Below the pieces are notes generated by a model. The model did no database searches. It was not told where the DNA came from and saw only the letters and a list, made by a program, of their open reading frames with translations. From the NCBI GenBank assembly GCA_012959785.1, contig DUCM01000021.1, positions 247,025-311,024 on the forward strand: 64,000 nt of DNA. Reading direction: 5' to 3'. A program made the translations under genes and the position numbers. Positions 49,032-57,968 of the stretch are shown here, piece after piece (position 1 is the stretch's first letter; the number at the start of each line of letters is the position of its first letter). The DNA is from Planctomycetota bacterium. GTDB taxonomy: Bacteria > Planctomycetota > UBA1135 > GCA-002686595.

Positions 49032-51475
49032 AGATCCAATCCGCCAAGTCGCCCTGCGGGATCCGGCCCGCGTTGGCCTTCGTCTTCATCGCCGCCGTGC
49101 TCATACTTGTGGTGGGCAAGGCCTGGGTGCTGGTGACAGCGGATCCCGGAGCGGCCCATGTGAACTCGGCCAGGGAAATCACCGAGAGCCTGCCCGCGCC
49201 AAACTTTGACATCGTGGATCGAGAGGGCCGCATGCTGGCCTTGTCCGTGCAGCGCATGGACCTGGCTTTGTCGCCGCGGGCTATGTGGCAAGCCCACACA
49301 CCCCGGCGCATGGCCGAACTGATCGCGCCTCTCATCGCGAGTGATCGGGAGGGAGTGCTCACAGCCGACGACCTCATGGAGCGTTTCCTGCCCAGTAGAG
49401 ATCCGGCGGGTTGGATTTCGATCTCCGAGAATGGATGGCGGCTCGACTTTGAGATGGCCAGCCGGGTGCGCGCCTGGATCACGAAGATGGGGCTCGAAGA
49501 CGGTTTCGAACTCCTGCGTCAGGAAGATCGACCCATTTGGGATCTGTGGTGGCAGCCGGCCGTGGTGCTCTCCGAAGGTGCCCGCAATCCCCACGGCAAG
49601 GGCAACCCGCCAAAGCTTGGCGCCTGGCGCTGGGCGCGCATCATTGCCGATGGCCTGGGCCGATCCCTCTGGCCGGACCTCGATGTTTATCAGCGCAGCA
49701 ACAACTGGAAGCAGCGCGATGCGCAGCGGGCCCGCATCTGGCGCGCCCTCATGCCCAGCGCCGAAGCCGTGGTCTTTCGCGGCATCCCGGCAGGCGCGGT
49801 GCAGGATTTGATCGCCTTGCTCGATGAAGAAGGCGTCCGTTCGCACCAGATGCGTGTCGATTTCGAACACGAACGGGTGTACCCCGCGCGGGACGGTCGC
49901 GAGGAGGCTGCCTTCGCACTCCTTGGCCGCTGGCGCTTTCTCAGCGAATCGCAGGCCAGCTCCCGGGCGCAGGAGGCGTTTCCCGGAAGCGACGAGGCCT
50001 CTCTGGCGCGCCGCGAGTTGCGGCGCCGCGAGTTGCTAGACCGCAAGTTTCACCGCGACGGTCTCGAGGGCGTGGCCGGAGAGTTGCTGAACCAAGACAT
50101 CTGGAGCTATATCGCGCCGCAATCGGCGAGCTATGTTTTCCTGCGCAACCGTTCGGCTCTGGAGGGGTCCCGGCGCTACTTCCGTGAGGAGTCCTGTGAA
50201 GGTCGCACCCCGGTGGTGCACGCGACCCTAGACACCAACCTGCAGAGATTCCTCCACGAGCGCCTCGAACGGGCCATCGAGGACAATCAGGCAGCCCTGG
50301 CCATGGGCATCGTTATCGATGTTCAGAGCGGAGCGGTTCTGGCAGTGGATGGCTTCAGCGAGCCAGGCATGTGGGAGTTCCTGCCCACCTGGCACAAGTT
50401 CACTCCGGGTTCGACCTTCAAGGTGATCGTCATGGCCACCGCCATCGATGCCGGCAAGGTCACTCCCACGGACCGTTTCGACACCCACGACGGCCATTAC
50501 CGGTTGCCGAACAGCCGGCGCGTGATCCGCGAAGCACGCAACGCTCCCACGGGTACGATCACCGCCAGCCAGGCCCTCTCTCATTCGGTCAATGCGGTCA
50601 TGGTGCAGATCGGTGCCCTGTTGGACGACGATCACTTCGCCAGCAAGCTCGTCCACCTGGGCTACTCCACAAAACCAGGGAGCGGCCTGGGCACCGAGAG
50701 TTCGGGCTCGATCCCAGCGTTGCCTTGGCGACTTTCCCAGTCCCAAGCCTCGGTCAGCTTTGGCCACGAGTTGTTGGTCTCCCTCTGGCAGCACGCCGCC
50801 GGCCTGGCCACGGTGGTGCGCGGGGGAGAATTCCTGCCCCTGCACATGGTGACTGGCGTCGAATGGAATGGCGCCTTCCGCAAGTGCCAGTCAGCCGAGC
50901 CCAGCCGGGTCTTCAGCGCGGCGGCCTGTGCCGAAGTGCGCGCAATGATGGCGCAAGGCGCCAGTATCGGTACGGGTCGCCACATCACCGCGGCCGAGGA
51001 CAAACTGGGCACCCGAATCGAACTCCTGTCGAAGACCGGCACCACCGAGAAAACCGTCAGCGAGCCCTGCCTGCACCTGGAGCTGGCCCGTAACCACGGC
51101 AATCTAGGCGTCGATCGTGACGCTCCGGCCTATATCACTTTCAAGCAAATGATGACTCGCCAGCGCGAGAGTGGTCGTCCCCACAAGCGCACTTGTTATA
51201 CATCGTCAATTTGTCTGGTTGGCCGAGTCAGCGGAACGAACCGCGAGATCATGACTCTAATTGTGATAGAGGAACCCAGAGGCAAGAACAAATACGGTTC
51301 CGATGTCGCCGGCCCCACGGCTATTGCGGTGTTGAAAGAGGCCCTTGGCTTGAGCCGCGGGGGTGTGCCGGCACACATACTTGCCAACCAGCAAACCGAC
51401 TATGGCTACGAGCGAGAAGGCCTCGCCGAGGCCATGGAGCAGCCCTGGTCCGTCACCACGGAGCAGGACTATTGA
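49028..51475 (+). CDS. ftsI: Class B penicillin-binding protein (FtsI-like transpeptidase)
   Basis: An 815-residue protein, against about 550-650 for most FtsI. A TM helix is at about residues 15-37. A large N-terminal region (about 40-390) includes an unusual 200-residue section with many Trp and Arg. The transpeptidase domain has all three motifs: Ser462-Thr-Phe-Lys465 (PGSTFK), Ser520-Val-Asn522, and Lys669-Thr-Gly. It should cross-link septal peptidoglycan with FtsW. The last third-of-a-kilobase shows lower GC than the rest. GTG start overlaps the ftsL-like stop. Confidence 0.9.
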   Translation: MKIQSAKSPCGIRPALAFVFIAAVLILVVGKAWVLVTADPGAAHVNSAREITESLPAPNFDIVDREGRMLALSVQRMDLALSPRAMWQAHTPRRMAELIAPLIASDREGVLTADDLMERFLPSRDPAGWISISENGWRLDFEMASRVRAWITKMGLEDGFELLRQEDRPIWDLWWQPAVVLSEGARNPHGKGNPPKLGAWRWARIIADGLGRSLWPDLDVYQRSNNWKQRDAQRARIWRALMPSAEAVVFRGIPAGAVQDLIALLDEEGVRSHQMRVDFEHERVYPARDGREEAAFALLGRWRFLSESQASSRAQEAFPGSDEASLARRELRRRELLDRKFHRDGLEGVAGELLNQDIWSYIAPQSASYVFLRNRSALEGSRRYFREESCEGRTPVVHATLDTNLQRFLHERLERAIEDNQAALAMGIVIDVQSGAVLAVDGFSEPGMWEFLPTWHKFTPGSTFKVIVMATAIDAGKVTPTDRFDTHDGHYRLPNSRRVIREARNAPTGTITASQALSHSVNAVMVQIGALLDDDHFASKLVHLGYSTKPGSGLGTESSGSIPALPWRLSQSQASVSFGHELLVSLWQHAAGLATVVRGGEFLPLHMVTGVEWNGAFRKCQSAEPSRVFSAAACAEVRAMMAQGASIGTGRHITAAEDKLGTRIELLSKTGTTEKTVSEPCLHLELARNHGNLGVDRDAPAYITFKQMMTRQRESGRPHKRTCYTSSICLVGRVSGTNREIMTLIVIEEPRGKNKYGSDVAGPTAIAVLKEALGLSRGGVPAHILANQQTDYGYEREGLAEAMEQPWSVTTEQDY

Positions 51476-52971
51476 TGTTGAACCAACTGGTCAAGGAGTT
51501 GGGCGGAAGCTGCGCTCTGGAGGGCGTTGGACCGCTCGTGGGTGGTGTTCAATTGGACAGCCGCCAAGTGCAGAAGGGAGACCTTTTTGTCGCCTTGCCA
51601 GGAGATGTTTTCGATGGTCGGCACTATATTTCACAGGCCGTCGAAAACGGCGCAAGTGCAGTTCTCGTGCAGGAACCTTTGGATTACAAGGCTTTGGATG
51701 TATCTATACCCGAGGTTGATCGGTTGCCTGAGTGGGTGCACCCCAATGCTCGTGCGGTCGCGGGCAAGGCAGCAGCCCTCGTTCAAAGGCAGCCGGCGAA
51801 GGGTATGCATGTGATTGCCATCACGGGCACCAATGGCAAGACCACCACTGCGCACATCACGGCTGAGTTGTTGGCTGCTTGTGATTTTACCCCGGCTGTA
51901 ATCGGCACCACGGGGCACCGTCTTGCCGGCGGCCTGGCTGGCGCCACGACTCACACGACTCCCGATGCAGCGACTTTGCAAAAGCTGTTACGGCAGCACA
52001 GGGACCAGGGTGGGGACTGCGTTGTTTTGGAAGCGAGTTCACACGCTCTCGTGCAGGAGCGGCTTTCTGGGTTAGAGGTCACTTGTGCTATTTTTACAAA
52101 TCTATCCCATGATCATCTGGACTACCACGGTGACATGCAGCAATATGCGCAAGCCAAGTCACGATTGTTCGCTGGCTTGAATGAAAACGCAGTTGCCATT
52201 CTAAATGCCGACGATCCTTACACGGCCGTCATGCGTGACGCTGCGCTCGACCGAGGGGCGCGCGTCATTACCTACAGTTCGCAGTCGCCAGCCGACTTGT
52301 GTGCTTCTCTTGTTAGAGCTGACCTTGACTCTTTGTACCTGACTCTGAGTGGGATGGGTTTTTCACCGGAAAGGCTACGAATGAACCTTTTGGGTCAGTT
52401 CAATCTTGAGAACGCGCTTGCGGCAAGTGCTGCGGTACTGATGTCGGGGGCGAGTCCTTCCGCAATCGCGGAGGGACTCGCCACCGTCTCTCTTCCACCC
52501 GGACGCCTCGAGCGAGTCTCGGCGGAAGACCGGGGTTTCCATGTCTTCGTCGACTACGCCCACTCGGAGGACGCCTTGCGGAAGGCCTTGACGGCTCTGC
52601 GAGGCGCCATGGGAGAGGGATCCGGCAGATTGCATGTGGTCTTTGGCTGTGGGGGCGAGCGCGATGCGTCGAAGCGCGAGCCCATGGGCCGTGCGGCCTC
52701 GGAACTCGCCGATTCAGTCGTGCTGACCAGCGACAACCCGCGGGGCGAGAACCCCGACACGATCATTCGAGAGATCCGCGCAGGTATCTTGGGTGGGGCG
52801 ACGGTCTTTGTGGAATCAGATCGTCGCCTCGCCATCTCTTCGGCTCTGGGCGCGGCGCGCCCGGGCGATGTGGTCTTGATTGCCGGCAAGGGGCACGAGA
52901 CCCAGCAGGTGCTGGCAACTGAGAGCCTCGATTTTGATGACCGAGTCGTGGCAGTAGAGGAAATGCCTTGA
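51475..52971 (+). CDS. murE: UDP-MurNAc-tripeptide synthetase MurE (meso-Dap type)
   Basis: A 498-residue Mur ligase that adds the third peptide residue to UDP-MurNAc-L-Ala-D-Glu. The ATP loop GTNGKTTTAHI is near residues 117-127. SHDHLDYHGD marks the central domain. Asp420-Asn-Pro-Arg423 (SDNPRGENP) is the DNPR motif that selects meso-diaminopimelate, so the wall is predicted to be of Dap type. ATG 51475 shares its A with the PBP stop (TGATG). The first two thirds, to about 52440, are clearly poorer in GC than the rest. Confidence 0.96.
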   Translation: MLNQLVKELGGSCALEGVGPLVGGVQLDSRQVQKGDLFVALPGDVFDGRHYISQAVENGASAVLVQEPLDYKALDVSIPEVDRLPEWVHPNARAVAGKAAALVQRQPAKGMHVIAITGTNGKTTTAHITAELLAACDFTPAVIGTTGHRLAGGLAGATTHTTPDAATLQKLLRQHRDQGGDCVVLEASSHALVQERLSGLEVTCAIFTNLSHDHLDYHGDMQQYAQAKSRLFAGLNENAVAILNADDPYTAVMRDAALDRGARVITYSSQSPADLCASLVRADLDSLYLTLSGMGFSPERLRMNLLGQFNLENALAASAAVLMSGASPSAIAEGLATVSLPPGRLERVSAEDRGFHVFVDYAHSEDALRKALTALRGAMGEGSGRLHVVFGCGGERDASKREPMGRAASELADSVVLTSDNPRGENPDTIIREIRAGILGGATVFVESDRRLAISSALGAARPGDVVLIAGKGHETQQVLATESLDFDDRVVAVEEMP

Positions 52972-54374
52972 TCCGCTGTGACTTGAGCGAACTCGTGGCC
53001 TGCACGGCCGTGGTAGAGCTGCGCGGCGGCAGTCAGACGGTCTTTGAAGGCGTCAGCACCGACTCGCGCAGCCTGGAAGCGGGTGCCCTCTTCGTGGCCC
53101 TCATCGGTCCGCGCTTCGATGGCAACAGCTTCGCCAGGGCCGCTGCCGAACGGGGTGCCAGCGCCCTGGTGCTCGCAGGCGAGCGGGGGCAACTCGAAGC
53201 CTTGGTTGCCGATCTACCCCAGGGGGCCGCTGTGTATTGCAGCCCCGATCCCCGGCGCGTTCTCTCGGATCTCGCCTGTTTCCATCGCTCGGGCCTCGAT
53301 CTGCCCGTGATCGGGATCACCGGCTCCTGCGGCAAGACGACCACCAAGAACATTCTGGTGGATCTGCTGCGGCCCTCGCGCAAGGTGGTGGGCTCTCCCA
53401 ACTCGTTCAATAACGACATCGGCGTGCCCCACACCCTGTTCCTCGCCGACTCAGGGAGTGAGACCCTGGTGGTGGAGATGGGCACCAATCACCCCGGCGA
53501 AATCGCCGGGTTGTGTCGCACCGCGCGCCCCAATGGCGCCATCATCACCAACATCGGTTCCTCGCACCTCGAAGGGCTGTTGTCGGTGGAAGGTGTGGCG
53601 AACGAAAAAGGCGCCTTGGCCGCTTGCTTGCCGAGCAAGGGCTTCTGCGTGCTCAATGCTGACTGCCGCTTTACAGCGCGCCTGCGCGACATGACTGCCG
53701 CACGCACGATCACCTTCAGCGTGGAAGGAGACGGGGATTGGGACGCCAGCGACATCTGGTTCCATCCAGGCGGCACTACCTTTCGCTTGCGGGGACGCGA
53801 GCTGACTGTGCCGTTGCTCGGCTTGCACAATGTCCAGAACCTTCTGGCCGCCCTGGCGGCTTGCGACGGACTGGGCCTCGACCTCGATGATCTGTTGCCA
53901 CACTTGGCGCGGATTTCGGGCAGCCGTCGGCGCATGGAACTCAAGCAGTGCGGAGCGTTGTCGATTTTTGACGACACCTACAACGCCAACCCCGAATCAG
54001 CCCGGGCGAGCGTGCGGGTCCTGGCGGGGATGCACGGTTTCACTCGGCGCGTGCTGGTCTTCGGTGACATGCTTGAGCTCGGTGAGAGCGCTGAAGAGAT
54101 GCACCATGCGGTGGGGCTCATGGCGGCCGAGAGTGGCATCGACCTGTGCGTCCTGATCGGCGACCTGAGCCAAGCCACGGCGGCAGGCGCCCGCGAGGGC
54201 GGCCTGACGGATGACAAAATCGTGCACTACGACGAGGTCGAGGCCGCACAGGAGGGCCTTCCCGGTCTCCTCGCCGGTGGCGATCTAGTGCTCGTCAAGG
54301 GCAGCCGCCGCCTGGGCCTCGAACGGCTCGTGCAGGCCCTCGAAGAGCGTTGGTCAAAGGAGCGCGTGTTGTGA
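52968..54374 (+). CDS. murF: UDP-MurNAc-pentapeptide synthetase MurF
   Basis: A 468-residue Mur ligase that adds D-Ala-D-Ala. The N-terminal substrate domain has GVSTDSRSLEAGALFVAL. The ATP loop is ITGSCGKTTTKN near residue 117. NSFNNDIGVP, MGTNHPGEIAGLC and IFDDTYNANPESARAS are MurF signatures. The start is TTG at 52968, overlapping the murE stop (TTGA); no in-frame ATG lies before the domain. GC content is back to the high local level here. GTGA overlap with mraY. Confidence 0.96.
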   Translation: MIRCDLSELVACTAVVELRGGSQTVFEGVSTDSRSLEAGALFVALIGPRFDGNSFARAAAERGASALVLAGERGQLEALVADLPQGAAVYCSPDPRRVLSDLACFHRSGLDLPVIGITGSCGKTTTKNILVDLLRPSRKVVGSPNSFNNDIGVPHTLFLADSGSETLVVEMGTNHPGEIAGLCRTARPNGAIITNIGSSHLEGLLSVEGVANEKGALAACLPSKGFCVLNADCRFTARLRDMTAARTITFSVEGDGDWDASDIWFHPGGTTFRLRGRELTVPLLGLHNVQNLLAALAACDGLGLDLDDLLPHLARISGSRRRMELKQCGALSIFDDTYNANPESARASVRVLAGMHGFTRRVLVFGDMLELGESAEEMHHAVGLMAAESGIDLCVLIGDLSQATAAGAREGGLTDDKIVHYDEVEAAQEGLPGLLAGGDLVLVKGSRRLGLERLVQALEERWSKERVL

Positions 54375-55519
54375 TCCCCGCGGTCCTGGAGAACTGGCTG
54401 GGCATCCGCTTGTTCGGCTACATCACCTTTCGCGCCGTGGCTTGCGGCATGACTGCCTTCCTCCTGGCCCTCTGGTGGGGGCAACTCACCATCCGCTGGC
54501 TCAAGGCCAACAAGGTCACCGAGGATCTCACCAAGACCGATCTCGTGCCCCTAACGCGCGAGCCGGGCGCGCTCTCCAAGCGCGACACACCGACCATGGG
54601 AGGGAGCTTCCTGGTGGCGGCCCTGATCGCCTCCGTGGTGCTCTGGGGACGGTTGGACAATGTGCATGTGATCCTTGCCATCGTCCTGACAGCGGGCATG
54701 GCGGCTGTGGGCTTCGTCGATGATTTCAAGAAGCTCACCATCCCGGGCTCCCACGGCATGAGCTCGACCTCGAAGATGATCGGCCTGTCGGTGGTGGTGC
54801 TCGGAACCCTGGGGGCTCTCGTCTACTACTCGAGTTCCGCCGGACGCGACACGCTGCTCAATATCTACCCGCCCTTTTTCAACAAGCTCGTGATTCCCCT
54901 TGGCACCTGGGGTGTGCTTGGCGCGGTGATCTTTGTTGCCTTCCAGTGGCTCGTCGTGGTGGGCACAGCCAACGCCGCCAACTTCACCGATGGCCTCGAT
55001 GGCCTCGCGGCGGGCTGCATGATCATCTCGGGCGTGGCGCTGGGCGTCTTCTGCTATGTCAGTGGGCGCTTCGATTGGACCGGATACCTCAACTTGCCCC
55101 ATGTTGCCGCGGCCTCGGAAATGGCGGTGGTGGCGGCAGGCCTGTGCGGAGCTTGCATGGGTTTTCTGTGGTACAACGCTTACCCGGCCAAGGTCTTTAT
55201 GGGCGATTCGGGCAGCCTGCCCATCGGCGGGCTCTTGGCCTGGCTGGCGCTCGTCTCCAAACAAGAACTCGTGCTGCCCCTGATCGGCTGCGTGTTCTTC
55301 ATCTCCCTGGGTAGTTCCTGGCTGCAAACCTTTTACTACCGACGCAGCGGAGGCCAGCGGGTCTTTACCTGCGCGCCGCTGCATCACGGCCTGGAACGCC
55401 ACGGCGGGGTCTTTGTCGCAGGAGCGGCACCCTGGCACGAGGTCACGGTGGTGGTGCGCTTTTGGATCATCGCGGCCGTGGGAGCCATGGCCAGCTTGGC
55501 CCTCTTGAAGGTGCGCTGA
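54371..55519 (+). CDS. mraY: Phospho-MurNAc-pentapeptide translocase MraY
   Basis: A 382-residue, ten-helix membrane enzyme that makes lipid I from UDP-MurNAc-pentapeptide and undecaprenyl phosphate. SKRDTPTMGG, the catalytic Asp region VGFVDDFKK, NFTDGLDGLAAG and NAYPAKVFMGDSGSL are visible, as is the HHGLE near the end (APLHHGLERHG). GTG 54371 overlaps murF; TGATG overlap with ftsW. murD, which usually follows, is missing. Confidence 0.97.
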   Translation: MIPAVLENWLGIRLFGYITFRAVACGMTAFLLALWWGQLTIRWLKANKVTEDLTKTDLVPLTREPGALSKRDTPTMGGSFLVAALIASVVLWGRLDNVHVILAIVLTAGMAAVGFVDDFKKLTIPGSHGMSSTSKMIGLSVVVLGTLGALVYYSSSAGRDTLLNIYPPFFNKLVIPLGTWGVLGAVIFVAFQWLVVVGTANAANFTDGLDGLAAGCMIISGVALGVFCYVSGRFDWTGYLNLPHVAAASEMAVVAAGLCGACMGFLWYNAYPAKVFMGDSGSLPIGGLLAWLALVSKQELVLPLIGCVFFISLGSSWLQTFYYRRSGGQRVFTCAPLHHGLERHGGVFVAGAAPWHEVTVVVRFWIIAAVGAMASLALLKVR

Positions 55520-56721
55520 TGGCACGCTTTCGCAAGAAAAAGGGCTTCTCGTCCGAGACGACTCACGAGCACCAGACCACCATCAGCGAGCGCCTGGACG
55601 CCCTCGCGCGGCGGGCCGAGGCGCCCAACGCCATGCGGCCAGCGGTCGAGGTTTTCTGCACCGTGCTGGCGCTGCTGGCCCTGGGGCTCCTGATGCAAGC
55701 CAGCCATGCGGCCACCACGGTTCCTGGTAGCGACGCATTCCAGAGTCGCGTATTGAATCAAGCCCTGTTTTCTGGCGGCGCGATCGTGGCGCTCTTGCTG
55801 GGCTTTCGCATGGGCCCCGCGGGACTGCGGCCATTCTTGCCGCTCTTGGTTCTCGTTTGCGGGTTGATGTTGATCGGCTGCTACATCCCCGGCATCGGAG
55901 ACCCGCGCAACGGATCGAAACGCTGGATTCACATCCCCTTCGCCCAGATCAGCATTCAGCCCTCGGAACTGGCGCGCATCGTGCTCGTCGTTTGGGTCGC
56001 TGATCGTTGCGTTCGGCTGCGGCTGCGGCTTTCGGATCTGCGCCAGGGAGTCCTGCCGGTGCTCTCCCTGGGCATCTTCTTTTGCGCCCTGATCGGCTTC
56101 GAGACCGATCTTGGCGGCGCGCTGGTCTTTTTGGCGGTGTTTCTCTCCACCTGGTATGTGGGCGGTGCGAGCAGCGCCTACTTCGCCTACTCGATCACGG
56201 CCTTTGGCGGGGCGGCGGTGCTCATGGGCTTATCCAGCGTGGCCTACATTCGCGACCGCGTGGACATCTGGCTCGGAAGTTCCAAGAACGAGCAGGTCGA
56301 AGCCTCGCTGCAAGCTCTCTCCAGCGGCGAATACTTCGGCGCCGGACTGGCCCAGGGCGAGTACCGCAACATGGGCCTGCCGTACCAGGATTCGGACTAC
56401 ATCTTCTCGCTCATCGGCGAGGAGTTCGGCCTCTTTGGCATGGCTCTCTGCGCCGGGTTGATGCTGGCCTTCGTTTGGTTTTCCCTGCGCCTTGTGCTCT
56501 CGCTCAAGGACCGCTTCGCGGCTTTGGCCGCCTTCGGCCTACTGCTCTCTGTGAGTATCCAGGCCATGATTCACATGCAGGTCGTCACCGGCCTGGCACC
56601 GCCCAAGGGCATGACCCTGCCCTTCGTTTCCCACGGCGGCACATCCCTGCTTGTCTCCGCACTGGCCGTTGGATTGGCCCTTGGTGCCGCCCGGCAACAA
56701 GAGCAAGTCAGGGCCTGCTGA
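55519..56721 (+). CDS. ftsW: FtsW, SEDS peptidoglycan glycosyltransferase
   Basis: A 400-residue SEDS protein with about ten TM helices. A basic N-terminal tail (MARFRKKKGF) precedes the first helix (FCTVLALLALGLLMQAS). GSKRWIHIPFAQISIQPSEL, ETDLGGALVFLAVF with the catalytic Asp region, GLPYQDSDYIFSLIGEEFG, and the FVSHGGTSLL signature are present. FtsW polymerises lipid II at the septum with its class B PBP, here the gene at 49028. RodA is a related possibility, but the dcw position favours FtsW. Confidence 0.93.
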   Translation: MARFRKKKGFSSETTHEHQTTISERLDALARRAEAPNAMRPAVEVFCTVLALLALGLLMQASHAATTVPGSDAFQSRVLNQALFSGGAIVALLLGFRMGPAGLRPFLPLLVLVCGLMLIGCYIPGIGDPRNGSKRWIHIPFAQISIQPSELARIVLVVWVADRCVRLRLRLSDLRQGVLPVLSLGIFFCALIGFETDLGGALVFLAVFLSTWYVGGASSAYFAYSITAFGGAAVLMGLSSVAYIRDRVDIWLGSSKNEQVEASLQALSSGEYFGAGLAQGEYRNMGLPYQDSDYIFSLIGEEFGLFGMALCAGLMLAFVWFSLRLVLSLKDRFAALAAFGLLLSVSIQAMIHMQVVTGLAPPKGMTLPFVSHGGTSLLVSALAVGLALGAARQQEQVRAC

Positions 56722-56785
56722 TGTTCACATCTTTTCGTCTTTCCCAGCGACCGTTGTGTTGCGCACCCTCTTTGGAGCTTCTGGA

Positions 56786-57748
56786 ATGCAGAAAATCGAA
56801 CGCTACGGCGTGATGGCCCTGGTCCTGTTGTTGTTGACCATCGTGACCGTTTCCTTCTGGGGAGAGGGTTCCGCTGTGGCGGCCCAATCGCAGAAGATCC
56901 AGACCGCAAGTGGCGACGCGCCCGCCAAACCGACCGCACGGGACGCCGACCGTAAACTGCCCGCCACCTCGATTCCCAGTGCCAAGGCCCGCGGCCGGAA
57001 CTACCGCAACGGGGAACAGCGCCGCAACCAGAACCAGAAGAAGACCGCAGGCCGAATCGAGACCCTGCCCTTTCCCGAAGCCCTGGCCGGCAAGGGATCC
57101 AGGCCGGCAGCGAGCAACACTGGCCGGGCCCGCGGCCAGACCCTCGCGGTGGGCCGCAAGAACCCGTCGCAGGCGATGGGCCTCGCCGCCCTTGGCCACC
57201 AGGGCCAGGGCCGCAAGATGCAGCTCACACCAACACAAGCGAGGCTCGGCGTTACCAGCCCAAGCAAGGCTGCGTCCAGCCCGCGGGTGCACATCGTGCA
57301 GGCCGGAGACACTCTGGGCGAAATCGCCTACGCCGCCCTGGGCACGAGCAAGCGCTGGCGCGAGATCGCTGACTTGAACGGCGGCTCCGAGCGCATCTTT
57401 CTCGGCCAGCGCCTCAAGCTGCCCGCCGGCGGTACAGACATCGCCACGAACAATTCGAACGCCTCCGCGCAGAAGGCAGCCCCGTCCGTGGCCCAAACTT
57501 CCAAAGCCGCGCCCACAGTTGGCAGCCACACCTATGTGGTTCGGCCGGGTGACATGCTTTCTGTGATCGCCCAGCGCGAACTCGGTAGCGCCCGCCGTTG
57601 GCGCGACATCGTGGCCTTGAACCCTGGCCTGGACCCCGACTCCCTGTCGGTTGGTGCGCGCCTGGTGATGCCCCGGGGGAAGTCCTCCGGCAGGAACTTG
57701 TTGGCCCAAGCCAGAACATCGGCGACGAAGGTGGGGAGGGTGCGATGA
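56786..57748 (+). CDS. Membrane protein with two LysM domains in the dcw cluster
   Basis: A 320-residue protein. An N-terminal TM helix (YGVMALVLLLLTIVTVSFW) is followed by a long basic, low-complexity linker (about residues 30-165). LysM 1 is at about 168-215 (VHIVQAGDTLGEIAYAALG) and LysM 2 at about 248-295 (TYVVRPGDMLSVIAQRELG). LysM binds peptidoglycan glycan strands, so it may guide wall synthesis or link membrane to wall. Such a gene is not part of the standard dcw set. It lies between ftsW (64 bp gap) and a small gene (ATGA overlap). Confidence 0.82.
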   Translation: MQKIERYGVMALVLLLLTIVTVSFWGEGSAVAAQSQKIQTASGDAPAKPTARDADRKLPATSIPSAKARGRNYRNGEQRRNQNQKKTAGRIETLPFPEALAGKGSRPAASNTGRARGQTLAVGRKNPSQAMGLAALGHQGQGRKMQLTPTQARLGVTSPSKAASSPRVHIVQAGDTLGEIAYAALGTSKRWREIADLNGGSERIFLGQRLKLPAGGTDIATNNSNASAQKAAPSVAQTSKAAPTVGSHTYVVRPGDMLSVIAQRELGSARRWRDIVALNPGLDPDSLSVGARLVMPRGKSSGRNLLAQARTSATKVGRVR

Positions 57749-57966
57749 GTCGCTCGCTGCACCTCGGTTTTCTTCTCGGCTGCCTTACGGTGGGTGCGAT
57801 CACGGCCGGGCCGGCCTGGACTGTGCTGGCTTGTCCTGCGCCGCTGGCGGCGCTCACCTCCGGCGGTTGCGAGTTGCGCTTGGCGAGTAGGTTGGTCCCT
57901 GACGCAACCCCGCTGCTAGACGAGCCGACCGCGTTGAATGACCTGGCTTTGATCGAGGCCCGCTGA
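57745..57966 (+). CDS. Small exported or membrane protein in the dcw cluster
   Basis: A 73-residue product with an N-terminal hydrophobic segment (LHLGFLLGCLTVGAITAG) and a short tail with two cysteines (ACPAPL and GCELRL). It is coupled by ATGA to the LysM gene and lies 2 bp ahead of murG. Not recognised. It could be a short septal factor, or a non-essential linker gene. Confidence 0.55.
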   Translation: MSRSLHLGFLLGCLTVGAITAGPAWTVLACPAPLAALTSGGCELRLASRLVPDATPLLDEPTALNDLALIEAR

Positions 57967-57968
57967 CC

